A stretch of 64,000 nt of DNA from Hermodice carunculata (GCA_964020975.1 OZ026612.1:136034763-136098762); one strand, 5' to 3'; counted from the stretch's first letter, positions 34,860 through 47,130 are shown. Numbers and translations are program-made. The notes: generated by a model from the sequence alone, not told the origin.

Positions 34860-35310
34860 GGACATAAATGCAGACTCAGGGCATACACCACATAACTGTG
34901 TTAATTGATATGGCACTCGCACATAACTACCTCCATTCAACCATTCTGTTTAAGAATGGGGATTTGGTTGAGTGGGTATGTGTGTTCTCCATTTCAGCAA
35001 GGTGACTGGTGACAAAGGTTGTAAGTTTGAGTCCTACTTGCTCCAAACATAAAATATATTTTCAGCATTTCCTTAATGCTGGTGGATTTAAGTCCCTGAT
35101 TCTGGAAATAACTGTCGACTCAGTACATATGCTGCATAACCATGTTGATATGGTACTCGCACATAACTACCTCCATTCAACCATTCTTTTAAAGAATGGG
35201 GATTTGGTCGAGTGGATATGTGCGTTTCCCATTTCAGCTGATGACTGGTGCCAAAGGTTGCAAGTTCGAGTCTCGCACACTCCGAACATAAAATATAAGG
35301 AAAACAATTT
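34860..35310 (+). repeat. Tandem dimer of a tRNA-derived SINE-like unit (240 bp)
   Basis: Two copies with a 240-bp offset ('CTACCTCCATTCAACCATTC' at 34927 and 35167). Each contains an A-box-like 'TTGGT(T/C)GAGTGG' and a B-box-like 'GTTGCAAGTTCGAGTC', as in RNA polymerase III promoters of serine/leucine-type tRNA genes. The ends do not form an acceptor stem, so neither copy is a functional tRNA. Confidence 0.65.
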
Positions 35311-36109
35311 CGGGTAATTTCATTAAACATGGCTGAATTCAATTGCTGACATATCTGTTGACAAAATGTAAACCTGACAAATTCTGTCAGACATGAGGAC
35401 CTTTTTTTGAGCATATAATTTTTTAGACAAAATCGCTATTTACATGCATATTCTAGAACTGTTCTTCTTCAGTTAGAACAGTTCTTCTGGAGTCTTCTCT
35501 TTGGATTCTAACCCAATCTTTAATAAATTTTACCAAAGATACACAATGTAAAATCACGAACTTAAGAAAGAAAAACTCAAACTCTGTAACTTCACAGCTT
35601 GAGTTCCTAAGTAACAGTAAAATGTACTCATACCACTGGTTCTCCTGTAAATAATTACAGATGCTACAGAACTGTAGGCATTATTTACTTTTTGCACGTG
35701 CCCTCACTTAAATGAAACTGTTCACAATGGACACAAACAACAGGCCCATGGACCTAATGCTCTGCTGGCACAGTGGCTATTTCAAAGTTGCGAGTCCTCA
35801 AGTGGCTTCTGAAAATATAAAGCTTATGTGATTTTAGTGTCTTATTTGTCCAACAGATGGCACTTCACTCCACATGTAATCATAGCTTATTTGTGTGATT
35901 CCTGGCATGGATATTGTTGCATGTGCCAAGACAACCATCAGTGAGTCCTTCATTTTATGTCCTCAGTGACCTTGGGACAAGATCAAGATCACCCAGATAA
36001 TGTAACACAAGATGCCCATGGGCCTGGTGCTGTCCTGACATTGCCACTGATGTTTAAGCTACACCCTGCATATTACAAAATCATCTCTTTAAACTTTACA
36101 GGCATGGTG

Positions 36110-36560
36110 TTCACACAAAAATAAGTCAAGGTCACTAATATGATATAAAATTCTAGCTTTGGACATTGTCTATATATCCTATAATTTTGGCAAGTTTAAT
36201 CCAATTACTTTTCCAAATATGGAATTTTACATCTTCAAACACAATTTGGCTCAATAATTTCCGTCAAATTTTAGGTGGCACAACTAGTATCATTAGCAAC
36301 TTAGACATTAACCTTCCCCCCCCCCCATCCCACCAAATTTGGAGAAGATTGTCCAAAAATTAAAGATGCTCAGTGTTCACAAGATTGTCACATTTTGACC
36401 CCTATATAAACATAATATTGTAGGTGGTGCCACCAATATATCCAAAGGGGCCTATATTTTCATACACCCTATAAGTCCTGAAAGTTATATTGGGCTAACT
36501 TGAAAACTGTGGATGGTATCACCCTTACACGCAAAAGTTTACAAACAGATGGACATTTTT
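36110..36560 (-). repeat. Dispersed repeat family R1, inverted fragment
   Basis: The reverse complement shares 'ACTTTCAGGACTTATAGGG', 'GTATGAAAAT' and 'TTGGTGGCACCACCTA' with the copies at 1200-2350 and 62880-64000. It is a truncated copy in DRAM intron 2. Confidence 0.75.
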
Positions 36561-37566
36561 GCACATAGCTGTGCAATATTGCTACACAGTGTCTTTTTTG
36601 TTTTTTAACCTCTCATAATGAAACATGTCAAAAGTTAATGAAGCTTTCAAACATCACGTTTACTGATGACTTTGTAAATTTCATGACAAAAATCAATGTT
36701 GAATTCCATCAATTATCCAGGAATTTGAAGGAATTTTTCATCCTTTAAATTAGAAATTTGTAAAGTGATGTATCAGCAGGAATAAGACTTTTCATGTCTC
36801 AAATAAGGCCAAAACTAATATTGCATTTACTTATATTTACATTTAATCTAACTCAGCATTGCAACTATAGCATTAGTGGTGTGTTATCAGACCATAGCAC
36901 ATGAGCCTGGTGTCTTATAAGATCCTAACAAGTGTCCCGCCCACATTCCAATAAGCCATGCCCACCTTGGTTTTCGGAACTCATTACTTGAGCATGTGGG
37001 CAAATCAGTTTCTGGTCGTTTCTCTTAATACTATATAATAAATTCCTAAATTTGAAGTAATGGAGCAGAAAAATTAAGGGGCAAATGTTAATATAAGCAA
37101 TGAGGGTCACTTTTGCGTGTGTTATGGCATAATAATAATGCGGCTGATTGAATCGGGCAAGGCGCACTGGCGTGCACCATGCCTGCTCTCTGCCGCTGTT
37201 CACTGCTGTTTGCTGTCCAAATGCTGCAAACACCACCGAAAAAATTCCCTAGTGCATGCACATGGACAGCCCTCTGCTACCCAGCATCTAGTCCATGTAT
37301 TGAGATATATGGCAGCTGGCAATACAGAGAGAATGACTCTGAAATTGGGTCAAGGTTGTATTCAAAGCCACTCTTTACTCTTGAAAGGGTGATAAAGAGT
37401 TCAAGTTTCATGATCCTTGCTTATCTGTTTCTTGAAAAATTGGAACAACCTTGACCCAATTTCAGGTCACTTTCTTTGTATAGTTTTTGCTGCCACATCT
37501 CAAGAACTAGAGTGGGTAGCTGACCTAGGGGTTGTTAAAGGGAATGACAAGTGCTGCTACCACCAG

Positions 37567-38002
37567 TGGCCATATTCACAAAAGAATTTAATCTGATCCT
37601 AACTTTAATTCCAAAATTAAAATCAATGTGGTTTGGGCCCTAAACTACTCAATCCTTGGCTCAATGTTTGATCAAAACTTCAAGGATGAGCCAATACATG
37701 GTCTTGGCTACAATATGAACTTAAGGATTTACAGGTTCATTTTATGAAATCTATCTTAGCTGGATCCAGTATTTAATCTTTTAATCCGGGATTAAAATCT
37801 GGCTCAAATCAAGATTGATTCAATAAAATGGAAACTTTAATTCCAAAGTTCATATTAAAGTGGAGAACACAGATTAATTAATCCTGCAAGTTCATATCAA
37901 ACATTAGGCCAACCATTCAGAAATTCAAGACCCAAAGGCACATAGACTTTCATTTTAGAATTTATTTCAGGATCAGATCAAACTCTTTGTGAATACAGCC
38001 CC
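37567..38002. mobile_element. MITE with CATATTCACAAA ends
   Basis: About 435 bp. The left end GGCCATATTCACAAAAGAAT and the right end (inverted) GGGCTGTATTCACAAAGAG match, and both continue into TTTAATCTGATCCT / TTTGATCTGATCCT. CCAGT borders both sides. It is AT-rich and non-coding, in DRAM intron 2. The superfamily is not certain, possibly hAT. Confidence 0.65.
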
Positions 38003-38971
38003 AGTTGGCTACCCGTGTATGTTAATTATATGCATGGGGCAAACCAAGATGCATAATCTCTTTTTACGGTCAGCACAAGAAGTGGGTAACACCTCAACCA
38101 ATGTCACCTTGGCCAGCATGCCTGGCCCAGAAACAGAAATGAAAGAAAAGCTACATGTAATTATCACATGACCATTGTAGGATAACATCACAGCTAAAGA
38201 GCCCAACCAGGAAGTGAAAAGTGGCCCAATTTTTTTTCGGCCCACTTCCTACTACCTTTAAGGCACTAGCTGTCATCATTAATATTTGAAACTGCGCAGT
38301 TTCACAGAATGGTTTTAATTGTTGGCTTTTCACTTATACACCTAGTGTTATACTGGAATTGGTGACATGCAAGTCAAACGGCAAAGCATCATCATATGCG
38401 ATATTACGGATTTGGACCGGAAATCCTGCTGTTTTAAATGGAGCATAGTGGGGAGTCCTTCAAATTAAGGAGTCTGGAACTACATTGTACATAATTTGGT
38501 ATCCAGCAGTATAATTTACATCTAACAGGATATACATGTAGTATATTAATTTTTATTTTTTATGATCACAATTCGCAGTTCTTAAATGCAAGACCTGTAT
38601 AAGTTGAATTATGTGCAACATTTGTACCTTATTAACCAGCAATCATCAAGGAGTGGCAGGACCTTAAAGTAAATATGACAACACACTCAAAACTGAAGTA
38701 CAAAGACTCTCTCATGAAAAAACTGGTACCACCAAAACAACAGAAGATGTACATCAAAGCACATGTACATGAATAGTAACACTTTTAAGGGACCACCGAT
38801 GAGACACAGGAAAACTGGTCGGAAATGACAAGGGGTCTCTCTGAACAAGCAACAATTGGCCAAAATATTAAAGTAGAGAGATTGGAACCGGTGACTTCAA
38901 CCAGATGGATGCCAGCAGTTTTGACTGTAACTGTTTCTAAGCCATGAAATGACATTGGTAAATGTAGTTAC

Positions 38972-39025
38972 CTGATATAGGGGAAGCCTGGTTCCACATG
39001 GCCAAGCGCTACTGCAATACCATAC
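38972..39025 (-). CDS. DRAM-family gene, coding exon 2 (residues 25-42)
   Basis: A 54-nt exon, acceptor TTTCAG above 39025, donor GTAACT from 38971. It completes the Ser codon begun in exon 1 and reads SYGIAVALGHVEPGFPYI. Vertebrate DRAM2 has SYITAVTLHHIDPALPYIS here, so both splice phases are confirmed by homology. It covers the end of membrane segment 1 and the first loop. Confidence 0.93.
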
Positions 39026-39169
39026 CTGAAACAAAATCATAAGTTGCAGTACGTCAGCATAAATTAAAAGGCAATCACAAATTGCTGGACCCATGCCCCC
39101 CTCGCCTCATTTACAACCATGCCAATCATAGGTCTCACTTTGGAATTACTATACAAAAGAAAAAAAGGG

Positions 39170-39945
39170 CTATCACCTTGACCCAGTGACCTACTCTTAG
39201 GCATCTAGGTGTCTAGGTACACAGGTGTGTAAAGTTTCATGATTTTAAGTCAAAAGACAACAGAATTACAGCCCGGGCATGAAGTATAATGTAGTTTTAC
39301 ATGAGTACATCATTGTGACCAAGATACTTGACTTAGTGACCTACTTTTGTTTCATGACACACATTTAGGTCAAGATATATGTGTGTGTGAAGTTTCATGA
39401 AACAAAGTTACACAGTAAAGAAATAATAGCCCAGACACAGTTTTACAATGATATGTCACTGTGACCCAGATACTTGATCTAGCCACCTACTTTTGGTTCA
39501 TGACACATCCTTATGTCCAGATACACCTGCGTGTATAGTTTCATTAATCTAACTTGAAGGACAACAGAATTACAGCCCAGAACTGAAGTGTAGTTTAGTC
39601 TGTAAGTGTATCATCATGATCCAGATAATTGACCTAGTGAGCCAATTTTGTTTCATGACACACCTTTTAGGTCAACATATGTGTGTGTGAAGTTTCATGA
39701 AACTAAGTTAAAAAGTAAAGGAATCACAGCCTGAATGGGATTTTATAAGGATATGTCATTGTGACCCAGATACTTGATCTAGTGACCTCCTTTTGATACA
39801 CAACACACCCTTATGTCCAGATGCACCTGTGTGTTAAGTTTCACTAATCTAAGTTGAAGGACAAGTGAGTTATAGCCCTGACACGAAGAGTGGATGAACG
39901 GACACATGGAAAAAGCAATTACTTTATGCCCCTGCTCCAGTTGGG
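39170..39945 (+). repeat. Dispersed repeat with about 150-bp tandem units
   Basis: Five diverged units share 'GTGTGTGAAGTTTCATGAAAC', 'AGAATTACAGCCC', 'GTGACCCAGATACTTGATCT' and 'GTGACCTACTTTTG'. It ends with GCCCCTGCTCCAGTTGGGGGC, a hairpin, then CAAAAG. It is AGGTCA/TGACCT-rich and non-coding, in DRAM intron 1. Confidence 0.7.
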
Positions 39946-40778
39946 GGCCAAAAGTACCTTTGAAGATTTAATTGTTATATTAAGTCACAGATCTACATAC
40001 CCCGGTAAGTATAAAATGTTCAGTGAAAGTGATTTTAATTTAGAAGAGTGAGCAAGAACAAAGATGTGAATCAATGCCTTGGCAGACACTTACGTATGAC
40101 TGAACAAATTCTGGGACACATTCACATGACCCCCCACCTCAAGATGTCATGTATTACTATACACTGAGGTCACATAGGGAGAAGAAACCTTGGGTACACC
40201 AAGTATGCACAACATATTGATGCACTCGGTGTCAATGTTATGGGTGCCCGCACGCATGAGCAACTTGCCAAGTCTTCTGCTGAATTAATCTAAACTAACT
40301 TTTTGTCAGCCTAAATTCCATAAGCTGAATACTAGACCGCCATAATTTTCTTTTTTTAATTTGTCTAGCATTGGACTATCATTCAGATATTCTCTGGGAG
40401 CCAGCAAGGGAGCAATTCTGTCCCATTGCCCTCATTCCAAGGGAGTCCAGCTGCCCCTGGCATGCAGCCTGCTGGTCATTGTGGTTTGGCTTCTCACTCA
40501 CCATGCTCCCATGATGTACTGGGGACTCCCAAACATCATTCAACATGTCTCTCTGGACAGCTGGACCAGAAGTTCAGACACACTCTGTTCTGTATTTCCC
40601 AAATGAGGTGTATTTAATGTCAGTAATTAATGTTACCCTCTGTTAAATAAAGCAATGAACATCTGTGGGATTAACTTCTGAAACAAAACCAGTCAAGCTT
40701 TTTTCTACAGTTGATTGGACTCTCCACTGGCTTTGCCTGCACATTCTCTTCAGAGTTACGACATCCAGTAGACAGCCT

Positions 40779-40965
40779 ATCAATGTCAGTGTATATCAAT
40801 ATCTCATATCAATGTCAGTGTATATCAATATCTCATACCAATGTCAGTGTATATCAATATCTCATACACAGGTTAGCTTATGGAGAGTAAAGAGCTCAGA
40901 CTGTGGAATAAGGCAATGACTACTAGGAAGTGGTTCTGGACAAAAAAACACAAATACAATATATG
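40779..40965 (+). repeat. 29-bp triplication followed by a Penelope-like terminal-repeat fragment
   Basis: Three copies of a 29-bp unit (CAATGTCAGTGTATATCAAT plus ATCTCATAY) abut a fragment of the pseudo-LTR family starting 'GGTTAGCTTATGGAGAGTAA', matching 11107-11210 and 33640-33740. Confidence 0.8.
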
Positions 40966-40969
40966 TTTT

Positions 40970-42280
40970 TTGTTAGAATTTGCTAAGCGAAATACCAGAT
41001 GCTTGTTTCAAATTTAAGCTCACAATATTTTTCTCATAAATTTCCGGCTCAGTAATCACATGTAACCTGATCCAGTTCTGAAGCAAAAACAAAATATGAG
41101 GAAGTACATGCACATGACTTGTATAGACATTTCTAAACTTTTTTTGATCAAGTATAACATCCTGAATTCAGACAGAAACAAATACAATTAGTTAACAAGT
41201 GTTCACCACAAAGTATGTAATCATGTCTGTGTAAATCGAAGTTGGAATTACAACTATATCTATAACAATTTGGAAGTTATTCAACAATTCTATTTTGTGT
41301 ATTCACTTAATTCCCATAAATCAAAATGCTACAACTTTGGTTCAGGATTCATTGGATACAGCAATGTCACAAACCTTACTGAAGTTGGATTGGCACCTCT
41401 ACTTAGAATAGCTTTGGAGATATTCAACTTTTAAATGTTTCAAGTACTGCTAATTAGCATTATTTTAAATGCTACAGTTTTTGTTCACTGTCCATTAGAT
41501 TAACAGGTGTCAAAAACCTGTATGGACTACTTTAAATTTTGTGTCTATCTGTAATAGGTTGGAAGATATGGAGCTTTGAAAATTTTGATTGCCCCTAATT
41601 TGCATATTTTTAACATCACATTTAAGGACAGATAAGACACCAAAAACCTTTTCATGGGTGATTTTGAGATTTTAACAGTTTTCACAAGATCAATGTCCTT
41701 TGTTAACTTGGCAAAAATTTTAAGCTCCTATTAAACGAAAGTAGAAATATGAGGAAAACACAAAATATTTTTTACTATGAAGTAAGAACTACTACATCAA
41801 TACGAGATTCCCATGCTTTGTAAATCTGGGGCATAAAATGACTGCAACAAGTGAAACGTGTATACATTGATATACATGTACACGTACATGTATTTATTTC
41901 ATATGTGTATTTGAGTTTCATTATTTACAGGAACATAAAAACATTTATCTGACAATCTCTATTAATATCAACTATTAGGCTTATCTAATCCACTGTCATG
42001 TATAACATTCAACTTCACATAGCTCTTACAGAAATATATGTGTACAACTATTGAGTGTCACCAGCCTGAATGTGTCAGCAAACTTCAGTAAGTTTGCACA
42101 GGCAAAACCCAACTTCTCACAGCTCAACAAAAATCTTTACCATGGTGCATGTACATGTTTGATTATCAAGGTTCAACAGGCTACTAAAGGTGTGGACAAA
42201 GGCTGAACATGGATAAAACAAGATGAAGCTTGGTTGGAAGTGGGCAGTGTTTACAAAGGTTATGAAACAATGAACAGATA
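40970..42280. other. No recognisable gene
   Basis: AT-rich DNA within DRAM intron 1. I see no repeat boundary or coding signature. Confidence 0.45.
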
Positions 42281-42289
42281 TTTAACTGA

Positions 42290-45200
42290 TCAATGAGCAC
42301 ATGTCACTGCTGGGTCCAGATATACAACAGCTACTGAAACAGCGTCAATGTCTATCCTGACATGACGTTCTCCCGAATGGTCCACCAAATGAGGTGCCAG
42401 CAGTCCTCTGGGGGTACTGGCACTGTGTTTGGTACCCCTCATCCTTCGACCATCTGTCCCGCACAGTGTGCTGCAAGGCACAAAAGTGTAGGCGACACAG
42501 GGGAACCAGAGAGTCCATCAAGCCTGACAGGGTTTGCCACTGCAGGGCTGAGCAAACCTTGTGAGTCAGAAACAGCTTGAGGATCAGCTGGATCCAGTCT
42601 CTCCCACCTGTCTTCTGAAGGATGACAGATGAAGGTGACCAAGTCACACTGGATGCAGAGAAAGACAAAAGTCTGCTCTGGAGTTAGGCTGGACTTGGTG
42701 AGATTCACAATGAGACCTATAAAGAGTTCGCAAAGTTCCAGAACAGTCTGTGCATGACGCTGGGAATCTAGGTGCAGTAGCACTTGAATCAACCAGTCCA
42801 GGCCGGTACACATGAATCTGCACTGACCTCTGGTCAAGGTGCATAGCTAACACCTGTGTGAACTGGCAGATGACTAGGGGTGCCATGGCAAGGCTGAAGG
42901 CACCCTGAACCGCAGATACTTCCATCAAGTCTCCATGATAGGCACTTGGAAAAATGCATCCTTGGGATCCAAAGGTGTCATCCATTCCTGGGGTCACAAA
43001 ACCGCCGACACTCACTGTGGAGTCTCTATCATGAAAGACGGAATCTCAAAGTAAGTACTCAGTGATGACAGGTCTATTACCGGATACCAGCCTCCGTCCC
43101 GTTTGAGGACAGGGAAGAAAAGGTTGTAGAACCAAGGCGAGCCGGGATCCTCCACCCGCTCTATGGACTTCTGGCTCTGTAGCTTTAACACTGCCTGTAG
43201 CAACACCAATGCTTTGGCTTTGTGTGTGGGGTGTGTGATCCACTTGGGTTTGCCGCACAACAGAGGCCTGTCCTCACCAAAAGGTTGGAGCCTTTAGGTC
43301 TACCTGCTTTCTTGGGTTTATTGAACTTCTTGCCCTTCCCAAATTCCTTCCCACTCTTCCCAGGCCCTTGCGACGCTGGGGGCGTGGCTCAGGCCTGAAG
43401 GCGAGTGGGCATGGTTTGGAAGCCACACTTCGGGCAGCAACAGCCAAGGACGAAAGCAACTGAACCGAGTCAGTCAAGGCCTTGGTCCTGGAGCACTCAG
43501 TGGTAGGGTAGGGTATTGTTATTTTTTCCTGTATCACAATACTTTTCGATACAGAGCCATGTATCACGATACATATCACGATATATCATGAGAGTGTAAG
43601 AAGTGATCACACTCTTTGAATTTACATGCAACAGTCAGTATCACAGCCTGTGCGCTGGTATTTTGATACATCATTCTGCTGCGTCTACATGAAACCTGCA
43701 ATGAATTGATAATGTAAGCTGTGATAATGTATTTGATTGGCTGTTCATCTGCATACAGGGATGATTTTCTTAAATTTGTTCATACGAAATTCATAAGTTA
43801 TGATGAAATTGAAGCTTTTTTATTGTATCATGAAAATTCGATACACAAGGATCATATTATGATACAGTTTGGTAGAGGCTTAGTATCATGGTATTTCAAT
43901 ATATCGTCCCAACCCTACTCAGCGGAGCAGGATGTCAAGACGGCCTTCGGCACCATAGTGTCATACTCCTCCCAATCTAAATCCAGTGGAAGTGACTGGG
44001 AGGAAAAAATCAGCTCTAGCACGTACCATTTCCCTTGGACTCACCCTTGCTTTAGATAGATGGATGCACATGTCAGCAGCTCGACAGGAATCGGGGTGCT
44101 GTGAAGCCTGGTCGTCGATCAGCTACAAAGAGCTAAAAGGGGATAAGAGTCTTATGATGCACGTCTGCAAGCCCTGGCAAGCACATTGCGATGGCTCCTC
44201 TCCTCTCCCCTGGTTGGGCAATCACAACTTGGTCACTGGTCACCCAACAGGCTCTGGTTGAGGGCTTGAGGTGCTCAGAGCCCTGGGTCAAAACCAGCGG
44301 GGTGTCCATGTGAGCAGAAGCAGGTTCCACCAATGCCACGGATGCAACAGGGGCTTTCAATAATGTCGGCTGGTAGCAAGTGGCCTTGGCCTGCTGATGG
44401 ACAAATGCAGGAGCAGGAGATCCTCCTCCTTAGTGCCGATGTCCAAAGACTGGTTATGAGGTATCAGGACCGACTCTGATAAGGCAGAAGCACCAGCTGG
44501 GGCAGATGGAGACAAAGTCTCCATATGCAACTGCTGTTCCTCATGGAGCTCAAGTTCTGCTTGCCTTTCAAAGGAGGGAAGCAGGGTACCTGGGTGCAGT
44601 GGGATTGCCAGCGACTCGGTCCAGGTTTGTCCTGGAAGGAGAGCAGCTGGTGCCACCAGCACAAGGGTCAAGGGCTCCCCAGTGGGCACTTGGGTCAAGG
44701 TGGGGGCCACACCGGTGGGAGCCAAGGGCTCACTGCTGGCAAACACCAACACAGACTTGGGCACCTTCTTCAGTGCTCCAGGCATTCAACCCGAGCTCTC
44801 GAACCATGGAGCTCAGGGAATCAACCACAATTTTGGTATTCTGAGATGGCTGGACTTTCAACCCGAGTGCTTGGTGAATCATCCGGGGTTCTGGGATGCC
44901 TGGATGTCAACCCCTAAGTTTCCATCCTGGCTTGACCGACTTGGCCGACTTCGTTCCCAAGTGCTCAGACAGAAGGGTCCTGGCCAGAAGATCCAGGTGG
45001 TGCCTAGCCTACCTCTTCTGATGGGTATCCAAAGGGGTGGTCTGAAGGGAAGTGAGAAGTGATGGAAGCAGATCCACTTGCATCTGCTGATTCCTGGTCA
45101 TTGACTCCAAGACTGCAGAGAGTCTCCGGTCAGAGGCCAGTGAACCTGCGCTCATCGCTAAGATGGCCCCAAACATTCAGGATCCCATGAGGTGATCTCT

Positions 45201-45560
45201 TGCTGCTGGACTTGCAACCATGCTGCCTTTTCTCCCTATTTCCCAGGGGGTTGGGAGGTGGAGTGAAGGCATAGCAGCAGGCACCTAAGCCTCTGGGCAA
45301 ACCGCATGGGTTCGCTTCCTCTTCTCTCATGTCGTTGCTGCAGAGTCAAACTCAATGGCCCAGCGTTTAGCAGCACACCTACACTCAGCCTGCTCACTCT
45401 TCCTCCAGGCCTGCTCATAGAGCAGCCACTTGTCTTCACCCCACCTAACAAAAAACTGGCATGTATTTTCTCAAGTACACATGAGGCCAAGATCTTGGCG
45501 ACAACCATAACAGTGTTCATGGTCATTCCACGCTGCCATGTAGTGGTTCCATGAACCCGT
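42290..45560 (-). mobile_element. Fossil LTR-kin retrotransposon, DIRS-like
   Basis: Old, broken retroelement on the - strand with many breaks. Recognisable parts are a proline/basic-rich gag-like region (upstream half, about 43300-45400) and a reverse-transcriptase region (about 42400-43260, with a KRDGGWYPVIDLS-like block). The block resembles tyrosine-recombinase (DIRS) retrotransposons more than Gypsy. The class is inference, and no recombinase or terminal repeats were recognised. A hAT-like MITE is nested at 43504-43917. GC content is higher than in the surroundings. Confidence 0.55.
43504..43917. mobile_element. hAT-like MITE nested in the fossil retroelement
   Basis: 414 bp with ends TAGGGTAGGGTATTG and, inverted at the right, TAGGGTTGGGACGATATATT. 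It is flanked by an 8-bp target duplication with one difference: CTCAGTGG (43496-43503) and CTCAGCGG (43918-43925). Eight-base duplications are the hAT rule. Inner 'TATCACGATACATATCACGAT' motifs are typical of such elements. It must be younger than its host element. Confidence 0.82.
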
Positions 45561-46238
45561 CTTCAGACCTTTTCCCAACAAGGAGAAGGAGAAGTGGTCA
45601 CTGGATTGTCACTCACAGCACACTGCCAAAAACTTAGAAAAGATTGGGTTCAAGCCAACACAACCAGCTCTATTTCCACTTTTCTTTGGGATATCTATGG
45701 ATCAAATGTAAACAGTCCTTGTCTTGGAAGAGACTAAGAGTGTTCAAAAAACAAATTCCACAGAAGAGACAGTTTGCACAGCACTAGAACAGTCTCAGTG
45801 AATAAAAGTTCACGGAGCTTCCCAACTCTTAAGACCATGCCAAAAATTGCGCCTGAGGAGAAAGAACAGGGGAGCACATGCACAGGAAGTCATCCCCTCA
45901 TCCAGAGGAACCGAGTGGAGGCGCCGCAAGGTGTTTGGGAACAATCGAGTGAGTACCCAACTCAATTGTGTTGGGCAATATGGCCAGACAAGAGGTCTTG
46001 GCAATGGTGGTTGAGAGGTAACGTTACATATTACTAATCCATAGAATTGTGCTACAGAGCACATCAAAGGAAGAGTGAACAAAATAGCAGAATTTTACTT
46101 CATGCTTTTTGGGAAAATTAACAAAACCTGAAATGTTGAACATCTTCAAAACTAATACAAAAAGAGATGCCACTGAATCTTCAATTGGTTATATTTTATA
46201 TCATTTTTAATATAGACACAGAAATAAAAGCACATAAC

Positions 46239-46298
46239 GAGCCTCCGTTTCCCCTGACGAAGGCCTTAGGGGGGCCGAAACATGTTGGGAGGAGGCTC
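46239..46298 (+). ncRNA. Hammerhead-ribozyme-like motif (candidate)
   Basis: In order: GAGCCTCC (46239-46246), CCC, CTGACGA (46254-46260), one extra A, GGCC-loop-GGCC, GAAA (46277-46280), ACATGT, T, GGG, A, GGAGGCTC (46291-46298). This gives stem I (CCC/GGG plus GAGCCTCC/GGAGGCTC around a small internal loop), the CUGANGA and GAAA core halves, stem II GGCC/GGCC, and a minimal stem III ending in UGU-U at the expected cleavage position. The extra A before stem II departs from the standard core. Such motifs occur in Penelope-like elements. It lies antisense in DRAM intron 1, 200 bp from exon 1. Activity is not shown. Confidence 0.5.
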
Positions 46299-46501
46299 CT
46301 CTATATTTATTATTTAAGTCTTCTCTTCGAGTTTGTTTGGTCTGTTCTTGCTTTCCAATTGGTTATAAGCACAACCAATGAACAGTGAACACTAGTTGCA
46401 GCATTTTAATTTAATCAAGCTTTGAAGACACACTCAGATTTGCTGAGCAGTTTCTTTTCTAATTTTACTTGCTTTTTTAGTGGATACATAAGTGTACTCA
46501 C

Positions 46502-46575
46502 GAGGTGATGAATGTCAATGGCAACAATATGGCGACGGACAACGGAAGGAAGTGGAGTCCCTTTTCCAGGCACAT
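46502..46575 (-). CDS. DRAM-family gene, first coding exon (residues 1-24)
   Basis: The ATG at 46575-46573 gives MCLEKGLHFLPLSVAILLPL then TFIT and two bases of a Ser codon before donor GTGAGT from 46501. Vertebrate starts (MLCFLRGMAFVP for DRAM1, MWWFQQGLSFLP for DRAM2, from memory) align without gaps, which fixes the start although the frame stays open upstream. The exon holds membrane segment 1 (about residues 10-30, completed by exon 2). The assembled protein is 259 residues with either exon 6, compared with about 238-266 in vertebrates. No promoter element was recognised above 46575. On the opposite strand the same bases read AATATGGCGACGG, resembling a YY1 site, probably by chance. Confidence 0.9.
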
Positions 46576-46859
46576 GTTGGTACGAAATGGACCTTGCGAT
46601 GATCCTCCACGCTTGCCTATCAGAGGAACTCTTTCACTCTCTGCAATTAAAAACAATATTTGTGATGCACTGTTAATTGTCACTCACAAAGAGGTGTTTT
46701 TCATTCTATGCAATCCAGTCAGCTTCTCTGCAACAGTTAGGGAGAATCATATCTGACCATTTATGTGTCTGCTGCTAAAATTAACACTGCCAACAGTTTT
46801 TTCCCTGCAAGCCACATTGATTCCATGTCAAAAAGGTTTGTATTCATAGCCTTCTAGAG

Positions 46860-47130
46860 ATATTGCACAGAAGCAGATTTACATCCCTATGCCCCTGTGA
46901 CATTGGCCTTTGACTTCAAGGTCACGAAAAGCATTATGTAACAAAGACCTACATGAATACATATTATGACCCAGTTTGATGAACTTGCATTGAATTGTTC
47001 TGGAGATATTGCATAAAATTCCATTTTAGTTGTAAGCACCTGTGACCTTGATCTTGAGGTCAAGGTCACCCCATAAACAATCCCAGCCAAGGTTTGACCT
47101 AGATGCATACTTTGACCACCTTTGAAGGCA
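46860..47130 (+). repeat. Fragment of the AGGTCA-rich dispersed repeat superfamily
   Basis: It contains 'GTGACCTTGATCTTGAGGTC' followed by AAGGTCACC, and two units with 'TTCTGGAGATATTGCA' / 'TTCTAGAGATATTGCA'. It resembles the body of the repeat at 30593-31041. It is non-coding. Confidence 0.55.

Noticed and set aside
35203-35290. Functional serine/leucine tRNA gene
   Set aside because: A and B boxes are present but the two ends do not pair as an acceptor stem. A second diverged copy 240 bp away indicates a SINE-type repeat.
40361-40606. Hydrophobic 81-codon frame on the + strand
   Set aside because: There is no recognisable domain, no splice sites and no homology to DRAM exons. Exon 1 was found elsewhere.
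44357-44917. Overlapping long frames on both strands with Pro/Ala-rich products
   Set aside because: They lie in the GC-richer fossil retroelement and are counter-frames of its gag-like part.
46505-46756. + strand frame starting near AATATGGCGACGG as a first exon with a YY1-like start
   Set aside because: The same bases encode DRAM exon 1 on the - strand with homology and a fitting donor. The + frame has no homolog.
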